Below, piece after piece: positions 1-7,818 of a stretch of DNA of 64,000 nt; position 1 is the stretch's first letter, and each line of letters opens with the position of its first letter. The position numbers and the translations under genes were made by a program. The stretch is from JAGVSV01 sp050952845 (lineage in GTDB: Bacteria > Bacillota > Clostridia > Christensenellales > Aristaeellaceae). The notes beneath the pieces are model-generated. The model did no database searches, had not been told where the DNA came from, and saw only the letters and a list, made by a program, of their open reading frames with translations. Where the stretch lies: the NCBI GenBank assembly GCA_050952845.1, contig JBMNLP010000001.1, forward strand, positions 1,612,001 to 1,676,000, written 5' to 3'.

Positions 1-255
1 CTGGCCAGCCCCCGCGGCCTGGAACCAATCCACGTGGGCGCCATGCCGCCCCAGCTGGCCATCCTCAGCGGCCTGTCCGCCCAAATTGAGGAAATGGCAG
101 TGCAGGGCAGCCTGACCGGCGACCGCGAGACGATCTACCGCGCCATCTGCTACGACCCGCTCACCTCAGCCGTATTGGGGCTGCGCGAAATCCGCGACAT
201 GGTGGACGAGATGTTCAAGCAGAACGAGGACTGGCTGCCGCAGTTTAGCAAGTAA
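1..255 (+). CDS. GH4 family glycosidase, C-terminal fragment
   Basis: The frame is open from the first base of the window and gives 84 residues up to TAA. The segment around GAMPPQLAILSGLS, the acidic stretch before LTGDRETIYRA and the block DPLTSAVLGLREI match the C-terminal end of NAD- and Mn-dependent family 4 glycosidases (alpha-glucosidase/alpha-galactosidase type). These open glycosidic bonds by a redox-assisted elimination in the cytoplasm. The NAD-binding Rossmann part and the catalytic residues lie outside the window, so the substrate cannot be called. A strong terminator follows 18 bases after the stop, so this is the last gene of its transcript. Confidence 0.8.
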   Translation: MASPRGLEPIHVGAMPPQLAILSGLSAQIEEMAVQGSLTGDRETIYRAICYDPLTSAVLGLREIRDMVDEMFKQNEDWLPQFSK

Positions 256-272
256 TCAGCCACAGTATATCG

Positions 273-306
273 GCCTGGCAGGCATTTATATACCTGCCAG
301 GCTTTT
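273..306 (+). terminator. Rho-independent terminator after the GH4 gene
   Basis: A perfect 10-bp stem (GCCTGGCAGG at 273-282 paired with CCTGCCAGGC at 293-302) with a 10-nt AT-rich loop is followed directly by TTTT. It separates the GH4 gene from the serine dehydratase operon. Confidence 0.85.
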
Positions 307-337
307 CACTAAGAACCTATGGAAAGCGAGCCATGCG

Positions 338-1000
338 ATGAAATACCGCAGCGTGTTTGACATCATCGGCCCTGTGATGATCGGGCCCTCCAGCTCCCAT
401 ACCGCCGGTGCCGTACGCATCGGGCAGCTGGCCCGAAAGCTGTTTGGGCAGGCGCCCGAAACAGCTGATATCCACCTGTACGGCTCCTTTGCCAGAACAT
501 ACCGGGGGCATGCCACCGACGTAGCGCTGCTGGCGGGCATCCTGGGGCTGGAAGCCAGCGACCTGCGCATTCCAAACGCGTTCAGGCTGGCGCGCGACGA
601 AGGCGTCGCCTTCACCTTCCATACCGAGGACGCCGTTCCCCCGCATCCCAACAGCGTGATGATCCGCCTGAAAGCCGGCGCGGCCTCCCTTGAGGTGCAC
701 GGCATCTCCATCGGCGGCGGCATGGTGCAGATCACCAGCGTGGACAGGTTCCAGCTCAGGCTGTCAGGAGACAGCCCGGCGCTGCTGATTTTTCACAAGG
801 ATGCCTACGGCGCCATCGCCTCCGTGACGCAGATATTAGGCGACGCCCGGGTTAATGTCAGCCACATGGAGGTATCGCGCACCGAAAAGGGCAGGGATGC
901 GCTGATGGTGATCGAAACCGACCAGCAGGTTACCCCGGATATCATCCACCGCATGGCACGGCAGCCCAACATCCATAAAATCATCACGCTGGACGCATAG
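338..1000 (+). CDS. sdaAB: L-serine dehydratase, beta subunit
   Basis: 220 residues. The N-terminal SDH-beta domain carries GPVMIGPSSSHTAGAVRIG, the hallmark of iron-sulfur L-serine dehydratases. The C-terminal part (about residues 145-220) looks like an ACT domain (FHKDAYGAIASVTQILGD), the usual allosteric serine-binding module. With the alpha subunit encoded 11 bases downstream it deaminates L-serine to pyruvate and ammonia through a [4Fe-4S] cluster, an oxygen-sensitive reaction typical of anaerobes. ATG at 338 is chosen because it opens the conserved MKYRSVFDIIGP segment. It sits just after the GH4 terminator, so a promoter probably lies around 300-330, but I see no convincing boxes. Confidence 0.95.
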   Translation: MKYRSVFDIIGPVMIGPSSSHTAGAVRIGQLARKLFGQAPETADIHLYGSFARTYRGHATDVALLAGILGLEASDLRIPNAFRLARDEGVAFTFHTEDAVPPHPNSVMIRLKAGAASLEVHGISIGGGMVQITSVDRFQLRLSGDSPALLIFHKDAYGAIASVTQILGDARVNVSHMEVSRTEKGRDALMVIETDQQVTPDIIHRMARQPNIHKIITLDA

Positions 1001-1011
1001 GAGCGCATGAT

Positions 1012-1917
1012 ATGTTCAGGAACATCAGGGAGTTGGTCGAAGCCGCGCAGAGCCAGGGCGTGCGGATGGGCGACATCATGCTGGCACAGGAAATCGAGGA
1101 AACCGGACGCAGCAGAGAGGAAGTAGTCGGCGCCATGGCCAGGCAGTTTGCTGTCATGCGCAGCGCCGCGGAAAAAGGCATCGGCGGCGTGATCTCACAC
1201 TCCGGCATGACAGGCGGCGATGCCAAAAAGTTAGCCGAATATGCCACGCAGGGCCAGCCGTTGACCGATACCACGCTGCTGAAGGCGCTGACTTATGCGG
1301 TGGCCGTCAACGAGGTCAACGCCTCCATGGGGCTGGTGTGCGCGACGCCGACGGCAGGCGCCTGCGGCGTGCTGCCGGGCGTGCTGCTGTCGGTTCAGGA
1401 AAAGCTGCGCAAAAGAGACGAGGAGGTCGTCATGGCGTTGTTCACGGCAGGCGCTGTAGGCTTTGTCATCGCCAACAACGCCTTTGTATCAGGCGCTGCC
1501 GGCGGGTGCCAGGCGGAGATCGGCACCGCCAGCGCCATGGCTGCCGCTGCCGCCACCGAACTGGCCGGCGGATCGCCCGTTGTAGCAGCCCACGCCATGG
1601 CCATGGCGCTCAAGAACATGCTGGGCCTTGCCTGCGACCCCTTGGCGGGGTTGGTGGAGGTGCCCTGCATCAAGCGCAACGCCGCCGGCGCCGCCAACGC
1701 CCTGGCCGCGGCGGAGATGGCGCTGGCCGGCATTGAAAGCAGGGTGCCCTGGGACGAGGTCATCCAGGCCATGTACCAGATCGGCCTGTCCATCCCCCAA
1801 AGCCTCCGGGAAACCGCGATGGGCGGTCTGGCAGCCACCGAAACAGGCAGGCGCTGGAAAAAGCTGCTGTGGCATCCGGATATACCGGAAACCCATCCTG
1901 TTGAAAACATGATATAA
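1012..1917 (+). CDS. sdaAA: L-serine dehydratase, alpha subunit
   Basis: 301 residues, the normal length for the alpha subunit. It contains the conserved cysteine contexts TAGACGVLPG, GGCQAEIGTA and ACDPLAGLVEVPCIKRN, which supply the [4Fe-4S] ligands and active-site framework in this family. It forms the catalytic heterodimer with the beta subunit just upstream (11-base gap, one operon). Together they convert serine to pyruvate. The glycine cleavage genes nearby can feed the same pool if serine hydroxymethyltransferase is encoded elsewhere. No oddities are seen. Confidence 0.96.
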   Translation: MFRNIRELVEAAQSQGVRMGDIMLAQEIEETGRSREEVVGAMARQFAVMRSAAEKGIGGVISHSGMTGGDAKKLAEYATQGQPLTDTTLLKALTYAVAVNEVNASMGLVCATPTAGACGVLPGVLLSVQEKLRKRDEEVVMALFTAGAVGFVIANNAFVSGAAGGCQAEIGTASAMAAAAATELAGGSPVVAAHAMAMALKNMLGLACDPLAGLVEVPCIKRNAAGAANALAAAEMALAGIESRVPWDEVIQAMYQIGLSIPQSLRETAMGGLAATETGRRWKKLLWHPDIPETHPVENMI

Positions 1918-1945
1918 TGGGCTGACCACACGTTAGGAGGGCATC

Positions 1946-3376
1946 ATGAAAAAAGCAGAGCAACAAGCAAACCATATCACCATTGACATCAACAACCTCA
2001 TGGCGGAAGCGCTGGGCGACCGTTACGGCCTGTGCGCGGAGCAGATCGATGCCTACGCAGCTGCCGCAGCCCGGGCATTTGAGGCGGTGCAGAGCCACCG
2101 CGGCCAGGGCTTTATGGGCTGGACGGAGCTGCCCTACAACCAGGATGACATCGTCGCCGATATCCTGGCGACAGCCGCCGACATCCGGGCCTCGTTCGAC
2201 GCCTTTGTCGTGCTGGGTATCGGCGGCAGCGCGCTGGGGCCCATTGCGGTGCAGCAGGCGCTGAACCATCTGCGCTATAACGAGCTGCCGGATGACCGGC
2301 GCGGAGGCCCCCGTTTTTATGTGGAGGACAACATCGACCCCGAGCGGATGGCGGCGCTGTTAGACGTCATCGATATCAAAAAAACCTGTTTCAACGTCAT
2401 CACCAAATCAGGCGCGACAGCTGAAACCATGAGCCAATACCTGATCATATCCGATCTGCTAAAAAAAGCCGTCGGAGACGGCTGGCAAAAGCATATCATT
2501 GCCACGACGGACAGCGAGAAAGGCAACCTGATCAAGTTAGCCAGGCAGGAAGGTTTCAAGCGGTTTGTCATCCCCGCATCGGTGGGCGGCAGGTTCAGCG
2601 AGCTAAGCCCGGTCGGCCTGCTGCCGGCAGCGATATGCGGCATCGACATCCAGGCCATGCTGGATGGAGCCAAGGCCATGGATGCCCGCTGTACCTCCGG
2701 CGATGTGTGGACCAACCCGGCTTTGAACCAAGCCGTCATCCAGCACCTGCTGATGGAGGACATGGGCGTCAACATCCACGTGATGATGCCCTACGCCGAC
2801 AGCCTTAAATATATGGCGGACTGGTTTTGCCAGCTCTGGGCTGAAAGCCTGGGCAAGAACGTCACCAGAAAGGGCATGGCGGTCAACTGCGGGCAAACCC
2901 CTGTCAAATCGCTCGGCGTAACAGACCAGCACAGCCAGCTGCAGCTGTATACCGAAGGGCCGTACGACAAGGTGATCACCTTCCTGACAGTAGGTGATTT
3001 CAGAACCGAAACGCCGATACCGCATGGCTGCGAGGCGTTTCCCGACGTCGCGTTTCTGGGCGGCAAAACGCTGAACAAGCTGCTGCAAGCCGAGTATCAG
3101 GGCACAGCCTACGCGCTGCTGCGCGCCGGCCGCATGAACCAGACCATTGCGCTGCCCCAGGTCAATGCGCACACCATCGGCCAGCTGCTGTACTTCTTTG
3201 AGCTAGTCACCGCCTACACAGGCGAATTATTAGACATCGACGCATTCAACCAGCCCGGCGTCGAAGAAAGCAAAATCGCCTCCTATGCGGTGCTGGGCAA
3301 CACTGCCGAAAAATATCAGAAAAAACAGCAGGAGATGGCACGCGCACCCGGGCGCCTGCCGCGCTACATCCTGTGA
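1946..3376 (+). CDS. pgi: Glucose-6-phosphate isomerase
   Basis: 476 residues. Two SIS sugar-phosphate-binding halves are visible: VLGIGGSALGP near residue 90 and TKSGATAET near residue 152, followed by the PGI signature GGRFSELSPVGLLPA and, near the C terminus, the family QPGVEESK motif that bears the catalytic lysine. It interconverts glucose-6-phosphate and fructose-6-phosphate in the cytoplasm. An AGGAGG ribosome site lies 8 bases before the ATG. It follows sdaAA by 28 bases and its TGA stop overlaps the GTG start of the next gene, so sdaAB-sdaAA-pgi-EEP is probably one transcript. Confidence 0.96.
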   Translation: MKKAEQQANHITIDINNLMAEALGDRYGLCAEQIDAYAAAAARAFEAVQSHRGQGFMGWTELPYNQDDIVADILATAADIRASFDAFVVLGIGGSALGPIAVQQALNHLRYNELPDDRRGGPRFYVEDNIDPERMAALLDVIDIKKTCFNVITKSGATAETMSQYLIISDLLKKAVGDGWQKHIIATTDSEKGNLIKLARQEGFKRFVIPASVGGRFSELSPVGLLPAAICGIDIQAMLDGAKAMDARCTSGDVWTNPALNQAVIQHLLMEDMGVNIHVMMPYADSLKYMADWFCQLWAESLGKNVTRKGMAVNCGQTPVKSLGVTDQHSQLQLYTEGPYDKVITFLTVGDFRTETPIPHGCEAFPDVAFLGGKTLNKLLQAEYQGTAYALLRAGRMNQTIALPQVNAHTIGQLLYFFELVTAYTGELLDIDAFNQPGVEESKIASYAVLGNTAEKYQKKQQEMARAPGRLPRYIL

Positions 3377-4155
3377 GCATCCGTATCATCACCTTCAACC
3401 TGCGCTGCGACAGCGCCCGGCAGGACGGCGACAACCATTTCACAAAGCGCCTGCCGCTGATCGTCGAAGCCATGGCGTCCGGTCAGCCGGATGTTATGTG
3501 CCTGCAGGAAGTAACGCCCACCATGCTGGCTGCCCTCACCCAGGCGCTGCCGGACCATGCCTTTTACGGGCACAGCAGGGGCGGCGACTACCTGCAGGAC
3601 GAAGCCAACCCCATCGCCATCCGCGCAGACAGACTCAACCTGCACGCGCTGGACACATGCTGGCTGTCCCCCGCGCCGCGGCAGCCAGCCAGCCGGCACG
3701 CGCAACAGAGTTCCTGTCCGCGCATCCTGACATGGGTACGCCTGCTCGACAAGCCGTCCGGCATGGTATTCACAGTGGTCAACACCCACCTGGACCATGT
3801 TTCACACCAGGCAAAGGCAGCAGGCCTCGCCCAGGCCCTGCAATGCGCCGCGGACCATCGCGCTGAGCACGGGTGCCCCGTGTTCCTCGCAGGGGATTTT
3901 AACTTCCCGCCGGACAACCCGCTGGCGGCGATGTGGGCAGCATCCGCCTGTCCGATGGTGGATTTGACGGCGGGCTCCGGCGCCACCTATCATGGGTTTG
4001 GGCAAGCCAAATCCCCGGTAAAAATCGACTATGTCCTGGCAGATGCCGACACCGCCCAGGCGCATGAGTTCACGCTAACCACATGGCAGAAAAGCCGCGA
4101 CGGCCGGTACCTGTCTGACCACATCGCGCTGTGTATTGATTGGGAGTTTAAATGA
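3373..4155 (+). CDS. Endonuclease/exonuclease/phosphatase-fold protein
   Basis: 260 residues starting with GTG that overlaps the pgi stop (GTGA). Fold motifs are in order: TFNLRCD at the N terminus (metal-binding Asn), CLQEV (catalytic Glu), VNTHLDHVS, LAGDFNF (Asp/Asn pair) and a C-terminal LSDHIAL (catalytic His). All residues needed for a Mg-dependent DNase-I-like phosphodiesterase or phosphatase are present. Members of this family act on nucleic acids, inositol phosphates or sphingomyelin, and the sequence alone does not say which. Translational coupling to pgi suggests co-expression rather than a shared pathway. Confidence 0.85.
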   Translation: MSIRIITFNLRCDSARQDGDNHFTKRLPLIVEAMASGQPDVMCLQEVTPTMLAALTQALPDHAFYGHSRGGDYLQDEANPIAIRADRLNLHALDTCWLSPAPRQPASRHAQQSSCPRILTWVRLLDKPSGMVFTVVNTHLDHVSHQAKAAGLAQALQCAADHRAEHGCPVFLAGDFNFPPDNPLAAMWAASACPMVDLTAGSGATYHGFGQAKSPVKIDYVLADADTAQAHEFTLTTWQKSRDGRYLSDHIALCIDWEFK

Positions 4156-4345
4156 ACAGCATCAAATGACATTCCAAATTTTGCTTTCTACGATGTTATG
4201 ACGCAGAAGCTCCGGGGTACATTGAGATATTGCGTCAACTTTTACTTTTTCCCACTTATCATAGATATAGTCAGCACACTCGCTGGACAAATTGCTTTGG
4301 CACTTAATTTGACATGATGCACTTCATGGAGGAGGATAGCAGCAA

Positions 4346-5293
4346 ATGACTTTACAAAACTATCAGAAGAAGGACATGGCGATCCGCGTGGCTTTTGAGC
4401 AACTCAAAAAGGACTATCCTGAACAACTAAAGAAACGTTTGAAGTTTTCATGGAGCAACTGGGGCTTCGGTTTGGAAAGTTTTGCAACTTCTTGTAAGCG
4501 TCTGGAAAAGGCAGGCATTCACTATATCGAACTTCACGGCAACCATTACGGCGCGGATTTAGGCTATAATGCTAAGGAGATCGGCAAGATCATGTCTGAT
4601 CACGGTGTTGCTTGTGGCGGTGTGTGTGGCATGTTCAGTGCCGACAATGATTTGTCCTCCAACCGTCACATTAATCGTCAAGCTGCCATTGACTACATCA
4701 AGCGAGAGGCTGCCTTTACTGCTGAAATGGGCGGTAAGTACATGTTGGTTTGCCCTGCTGCTGTGGGCCGTGCCAACAAGTATGATGGCAGCGAAATAGA
4801 ACGCTCTATTGACGCGCTTTCCCGTGTGGCTGATGTGTTTTTGGAGCATGGAATACGCGCAGCCATTGAGCCCATCCGTGCTGCTGAGACATCCATTGTT
4901 CATACCTTTGCTGAAGCGAAGGACTATATCAGCCGTCTGAACCACCCTGGCGTGCAGCACATCAATGGCGATGTGTATCATATGCTGGTGAGCGAGAGTC
5001 ATATTGGACAGACCTTATGGGATGCAGGCAGCATGCTTACCAATCTGCATATGGCTGATACCAACCGCTGTGCTTTGGGTTACGGTTCGTTGGATCTTGA
5101 TACCATTATCATGGCTTTGTACCTCATCGGATACAACAATGACGAAAGCTGTTTTGTTACCCCTGAACCCCTTGGCCCTGGCGGAGATCCATATCCTGCC
5201 CAGAATGCCAAAACTGAGCCTGCAATCCTCGACAAGTTGGTATTTGACAGTGTAGACTATTTCAGAACCCGTGAAGAAGAGCTTCTCGGTTGA
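4346..5293 (+). CDS. Sugar phosphate isomerase/epimerase, xylose-isomerase-like TIM barrel
   Basis: 315 residues. Candidate metal ligands of the AP-endonuclease-2/xylose-isomerase-like barrel appear in order: Glu in AAIEPIRA, Asp in INGDVYHM, His in NLHMADTNR and Glu in FVTPEPLGPGGD. Proteins of this superfamily isomerise or epimerise ketoses and inositols in the cytoplasm. The exact substrate is not readable here. A GGAGGAGG ribosome site lies 10 bases before the ATG. Codon choice is visibly more AT-rich than in the flanking housekeeping genes, which fits acquisition by transfer. It is 18 bases from the next gene, so the two form an operon. Confidence 0.82.
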   Translation: MTLQNYQKKDMAIRVAFEQLKKDYPEQLKKRLKFSWSNWGFGLESFATSCKRLEKAGIHYIELHGNHYGADLGYNAKEIGKIMSDHGVACGGVCGMFSADNDLSSNRHINRQAAIDYIKREAAFTAEMGGKYMLVCPAAVGRANKYDGSEIERSIDALSRVADVFLEHGIRAAIEPIRAAETSIVHTFAEAKDYISRLNHPGVQHINGDVYHMLVSESHIGQTLWDAGSMLTNLHMADTNRCALGYGSLDLDTIIMALYLIGYNNDESCFVTPEPLGPGGDPYPAQNAKTEPAILDKLVFDSVDYFRTREEELLG

Positions 5294-5311
5294 TGAGCGG
5301 AGGCTATTCCC

Positions 5312-6916
5312 ATGAAGACTATGAATAAGTATGTGAACGTCAACAAGCGCGACCTGCGCCTTGCCCTCAAAGAAGCGTTGCGCCCTATGATGACATTTTT
5401 TGACCCCGACCACGGCAATATCCCGTACTTTGGCAATTGCATGACTGGTGAAAACTGGGGCAACTCCTTTTGTACCACCTTAAGCATGGCCCATATCCCA
5501 GGCCGCTGGCTCAACGGACTGCTGAATGCGGAGGATGTGCTGGGTAAAGGGAACGCTGCTCTGGATGAAGAAGCGGTTCGGACGCTAGGCTGCTGGGCGC
5601 GGTATTCCATCTCCGCCTCGAAGCTGGGCTTCCCGCCCTGCATTGACGAGGACACAACCAAGCCCATCCTCAAGACCGATCTACACAACTTGCGCGAGGT
5701 GATGCATGCGCTAACCGCGCTGGTGCAATTCCGTGGGGACGAGGAGGCAAGAATCTGTGGCATGAAGCTCATTGATGCGGTGGACAGGTATTTTGACTAT
5801 GCGTCCGGTCAATTCCGTGAGGAACTGTGGCAGCAGGAAACCGGAGGAAGCCTCAATACATATAAGATCACATTCCCCGTGACGTTTGGCCGTTATATTG
5901 GCCCACTGGTCAAGTTTTACAAGGCTACCGGCGAGGTGAGGGCGCTGCAACAAGCCATCAGCCTGAAGGACGTGTGTTTCCGCGACGTGCTCAATAAAAA
6001 GGGCGATTACGATGTGCGCATATACGGCAGCCACACCCACTCTACTACGTCGATGATCAGTTCCCTGGCGATCCTGGGCGATGTGCTGCGCGACCGCACC
6101 ATTCTTGACCGCTGCAGGGCGTTTGTTGAGAATGGCCTCAACCAGATCGCGGTGGATTTTGGCTGGTGCATCGAGAACTATGCGCGTCAGGATGACGTGG
6201 GAGAGATCAACAACACCGCCGACATCCTTGAAACCTGCCTCATCCTCGGCAAGTGGGGCTATCCAGGCTATTATGCCCGCGCTGAGCGCATCCTTCGCGC
6301 GCATCTGTTGCCATCGCAGCTTTTGGATACGCACTTCATCGAGGACCCGGACGACGAGAACTGTCCCGCCCGTTACCGCATGGCCAGCCGCAGCAAGGGT
6401 GCGTTCGGCTTTCCCTGCCCCTACGGGCATGAGGATCACGAGGGTGCGCGTGTTTCCTTCAACTGGGACATTGTTGGCGGCGGCTCCGAAGGCTTATGCG
6501 AGGCTATCCGCGAGCAGTGCACATTGAATGGTGTGCTGTACAGCGTGAACCTGCTGTTTGATACGGACAATGCCGCTTTCACCTTCCGCAACCCTTACGA
6601 TGGAAACGGCGTGGCTGAAATCAACATGCATCAGCCGGTGAAAGCTCTGCGCATCCGCATGCCGGGCAACTGCAAAGGTGTGACGGTGGAAAACGCAGAA
6701 AGCTATATCAATGGCGAATGGCTGTACCTGTGCGGCATGGAGGCGGGCGGAACGGTGCGGATCTTCTATGACTTCGAGGACAGGGTTGTCGCCACGCCCT
6801 TTCGAGGCAAGTTCTACACCCTGCGCTGGCACGGCGAGGAAGTGACCGGCGCTGTGAGCAGGGGAAAGAGGCTTTGTTATTTTCCGGAAATCGAAGCGTG
6901 TAATTTGAGGCTGTAA
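5312..6916 (+). CDS. Unrecognised 534-residue protein, probably alpha/alpha-toroid glycosidase-like
   Basis: I do not recognise the family with certainty. The first 400 residues look all-helical with repeated Trp/His/Asn-rich turns (MTGENWGNSF, RIYGSHTHSTTS, WCIENYARQDD, FNWDIVGGGSEGL). The C-terminal 110 residues look beta-rich (MHQPVKALRIRMPGNC, GTVRIFYDFED), as in helical-toroid plus beta-sandwich glycoside hydrolases such as the GH127 superfamily. The paired cysteines of GH127 are not seen, so that name is not used. No signal peptide is visible, so it should be cytoplasmic. GGAGG precedes the ATG by 8 bases. Co-transcription with the upstream TIM-barrel enzyme suggests uptake-coupled catabolism of an unusual sugar or uronide. 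Confidence 0.6.
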   Translation: MKTMNKYVNVNKRDLRLALKEALRPMMTFFDPDHGNIPYFGNCMTGENWGNSFCTTLSMAHIPGRWLNGLLNAEDVLGKGNAALDEEAVRTLGCWARYSISASKLGFPPCIDEDTTKPILKTDLHNLREVMHALTALVQFRGDEEARICGMKLIDAVDRYFDYASGQFREELWQQETGGSLNTYKITFPVTFGRYIGPLVKFYKATGEVRALQQAISLKDVCFRDVLNKKGDYDVRIYGSHTHSTTSMISSLAILGDVLRDRTILDRCRAFVENGLNQIAVDFGWCIENYARQDDVGEINNTADILETCLILGKWGYPGYYARAERILRAHLLPSQLLDTHFIEDPDDENCPARYRMASRSKGAFGFPCPYGHEDHEGARVSFNWDIVGGGSEGLCEAIREQCTLNGVLYSVNLLFDTDNAAFTFRNPYDGNGVAEINMHQPVKALRIRMPGNCKGVTVENAESYINGEWLYLCGMEAGGTVRIFYDFEDRVVATPFRGKFYTLRWHGEEVTGAVSRGKRLCYFPEIEACNLRL

Positions 6917-6943
6917 AGTCTTGAAAATACAACAAAAATATGT

Positions 6944-7634
6944 TATAGTAACTTAACAATAAGTAGCACATGTGATATGTTTTAATCAGTGGACACTAAG
7001 TTAAGGGGCGTGCGAAAAAAACGGGTTACGCGGCGGAACAAGACAGGGAAGATATCCGTCTACAGCGCAAACAATGGAAAGATCACCAGGCGACCCTTGA
7101 TCCTCATCGCCTGGTGTTCTTAGATGAGAGTGGTATCAATACCGGCATGACCCGTATCTATGGACGTTCATCCAGTCACCAACGTGTAAGGGAAGCAATG
7201 CCTGATACGCGATTTGAGCGGACATCGATCATATCATCCGTTCGCATGGATGGGACCATGGTTCCTTTGGTGTTTGAAGGCGCCCTCAACGGGGACTTGT
7301 TCAAGGCTTATGTTGAACGCATGCTTGCACCTTCACTTAAGCCAGGAGACATCGTCATCATGGACAACTTGAGTTCGCATAAGGTCAAAGGGATTGTTGG
7401 AGCCATTGAGGCGGCAGGTGCTTCCGTCATGTATCTGCCGCCTTATAGTCCTGACCTGAACCCAATTGAGCTATTGTAGTCGAAGGTCAAAGCCATCCCG
7501 AGAAAACTCAAGATAAGAACAAAAGATTTGATGGATCATGCTATTTCACAAGCTCTGGATGCTATATCTCTTGATGATATCGCTGCTTGGTTCAGACACG
7601 ACGGTTATGCGCTTTGTTAAGTTAAATTGCTATA
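6944..7634 (+). mobile_element. Internally deleted IS630-family element
   Basis: About 690 bp bounded by inverted ends: TATAG-T-AACTTAACAA at 6944-6959, and at 7614-7634 the complement of TATAG-CAATTT-AACTTAACAA. Intact IS630 elements are about 1.1 kb, and the N-terminal helix-turn-helix part of the transposase is missing. The remaining frame is interrupted by an amber codon, so the copy is inactive unless complemented. Ends were assigned by eye and could shift by a few bases. Confidence 0.7.
7000..7620 (+). pseudogene. IS630 transposase remnant (DDE domain)
   Basis: The open frame after a TAA at 6997 encodes the middle and end of an IS630 DDE transposase. Landmarks are TGYAAEQDREDIR, LVFLDESGINTG (first Asp), IVIMDNLSSHK (second Asp) and YLPPYSPDLNPIELL (third acid). 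TAG at 7477-7479 stands where the family has Trp before SKVKA, and the frame then continues to TAA at 7618. The N-terminal DNA-binding region is absent. This is an N-terminal deletion plus a nonsense mutation, so a true pseudogene. It lies immediately downstream of the 534-residue gene. Confidence 0.82.
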
Positions 7635-7714
7635 TCACCACCATTTTTCAGCTATCCACCGTGTCAAAAACTGAATTTCGGTGCATTTGAATGATACGAA
7701 AAAAAGGATAAAGA

Positions 7715-7795
7715 GTCAAGCAAACAGCGACACAGCCAGAAGCAAAAAGACAAGTCTGCGACTGCGCCATGATAAGTGAATTTGCTCCAATATTT
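7715..7795. repeat. Right half of a dispersed palindromic repeat (copy 1)
   Basis: These 81 bases match 36502-36582 with about six differences and no gaps. They correspond to the right half of the symmetrical element described at 36413-36577. The left half is missing here. The fragment lies between the IS630 remnant and the end of gcvPB. Confidence 0.85.
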
Positions 7796-7818
7796 CCGCG
7801 AATTGCCCGGGTATCGTA

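Noticed and set aside
4163..4322. Minus-strand open stretch of about 53 codons reading like protein (ECADYIYDKWEKVKVDAIS)
   Set aside because: It has no start codon or ribosome site and is bounded by a stop upstream. It may be the end of a lost gene, but I cannot name a family, so it is not listed as a feature.
5312..6916. GH127 beta-L-arabinofuranosidase
   Set aside because: Overall shape is similar, but the paired zinc-binding/catalytic cysteines were not found.
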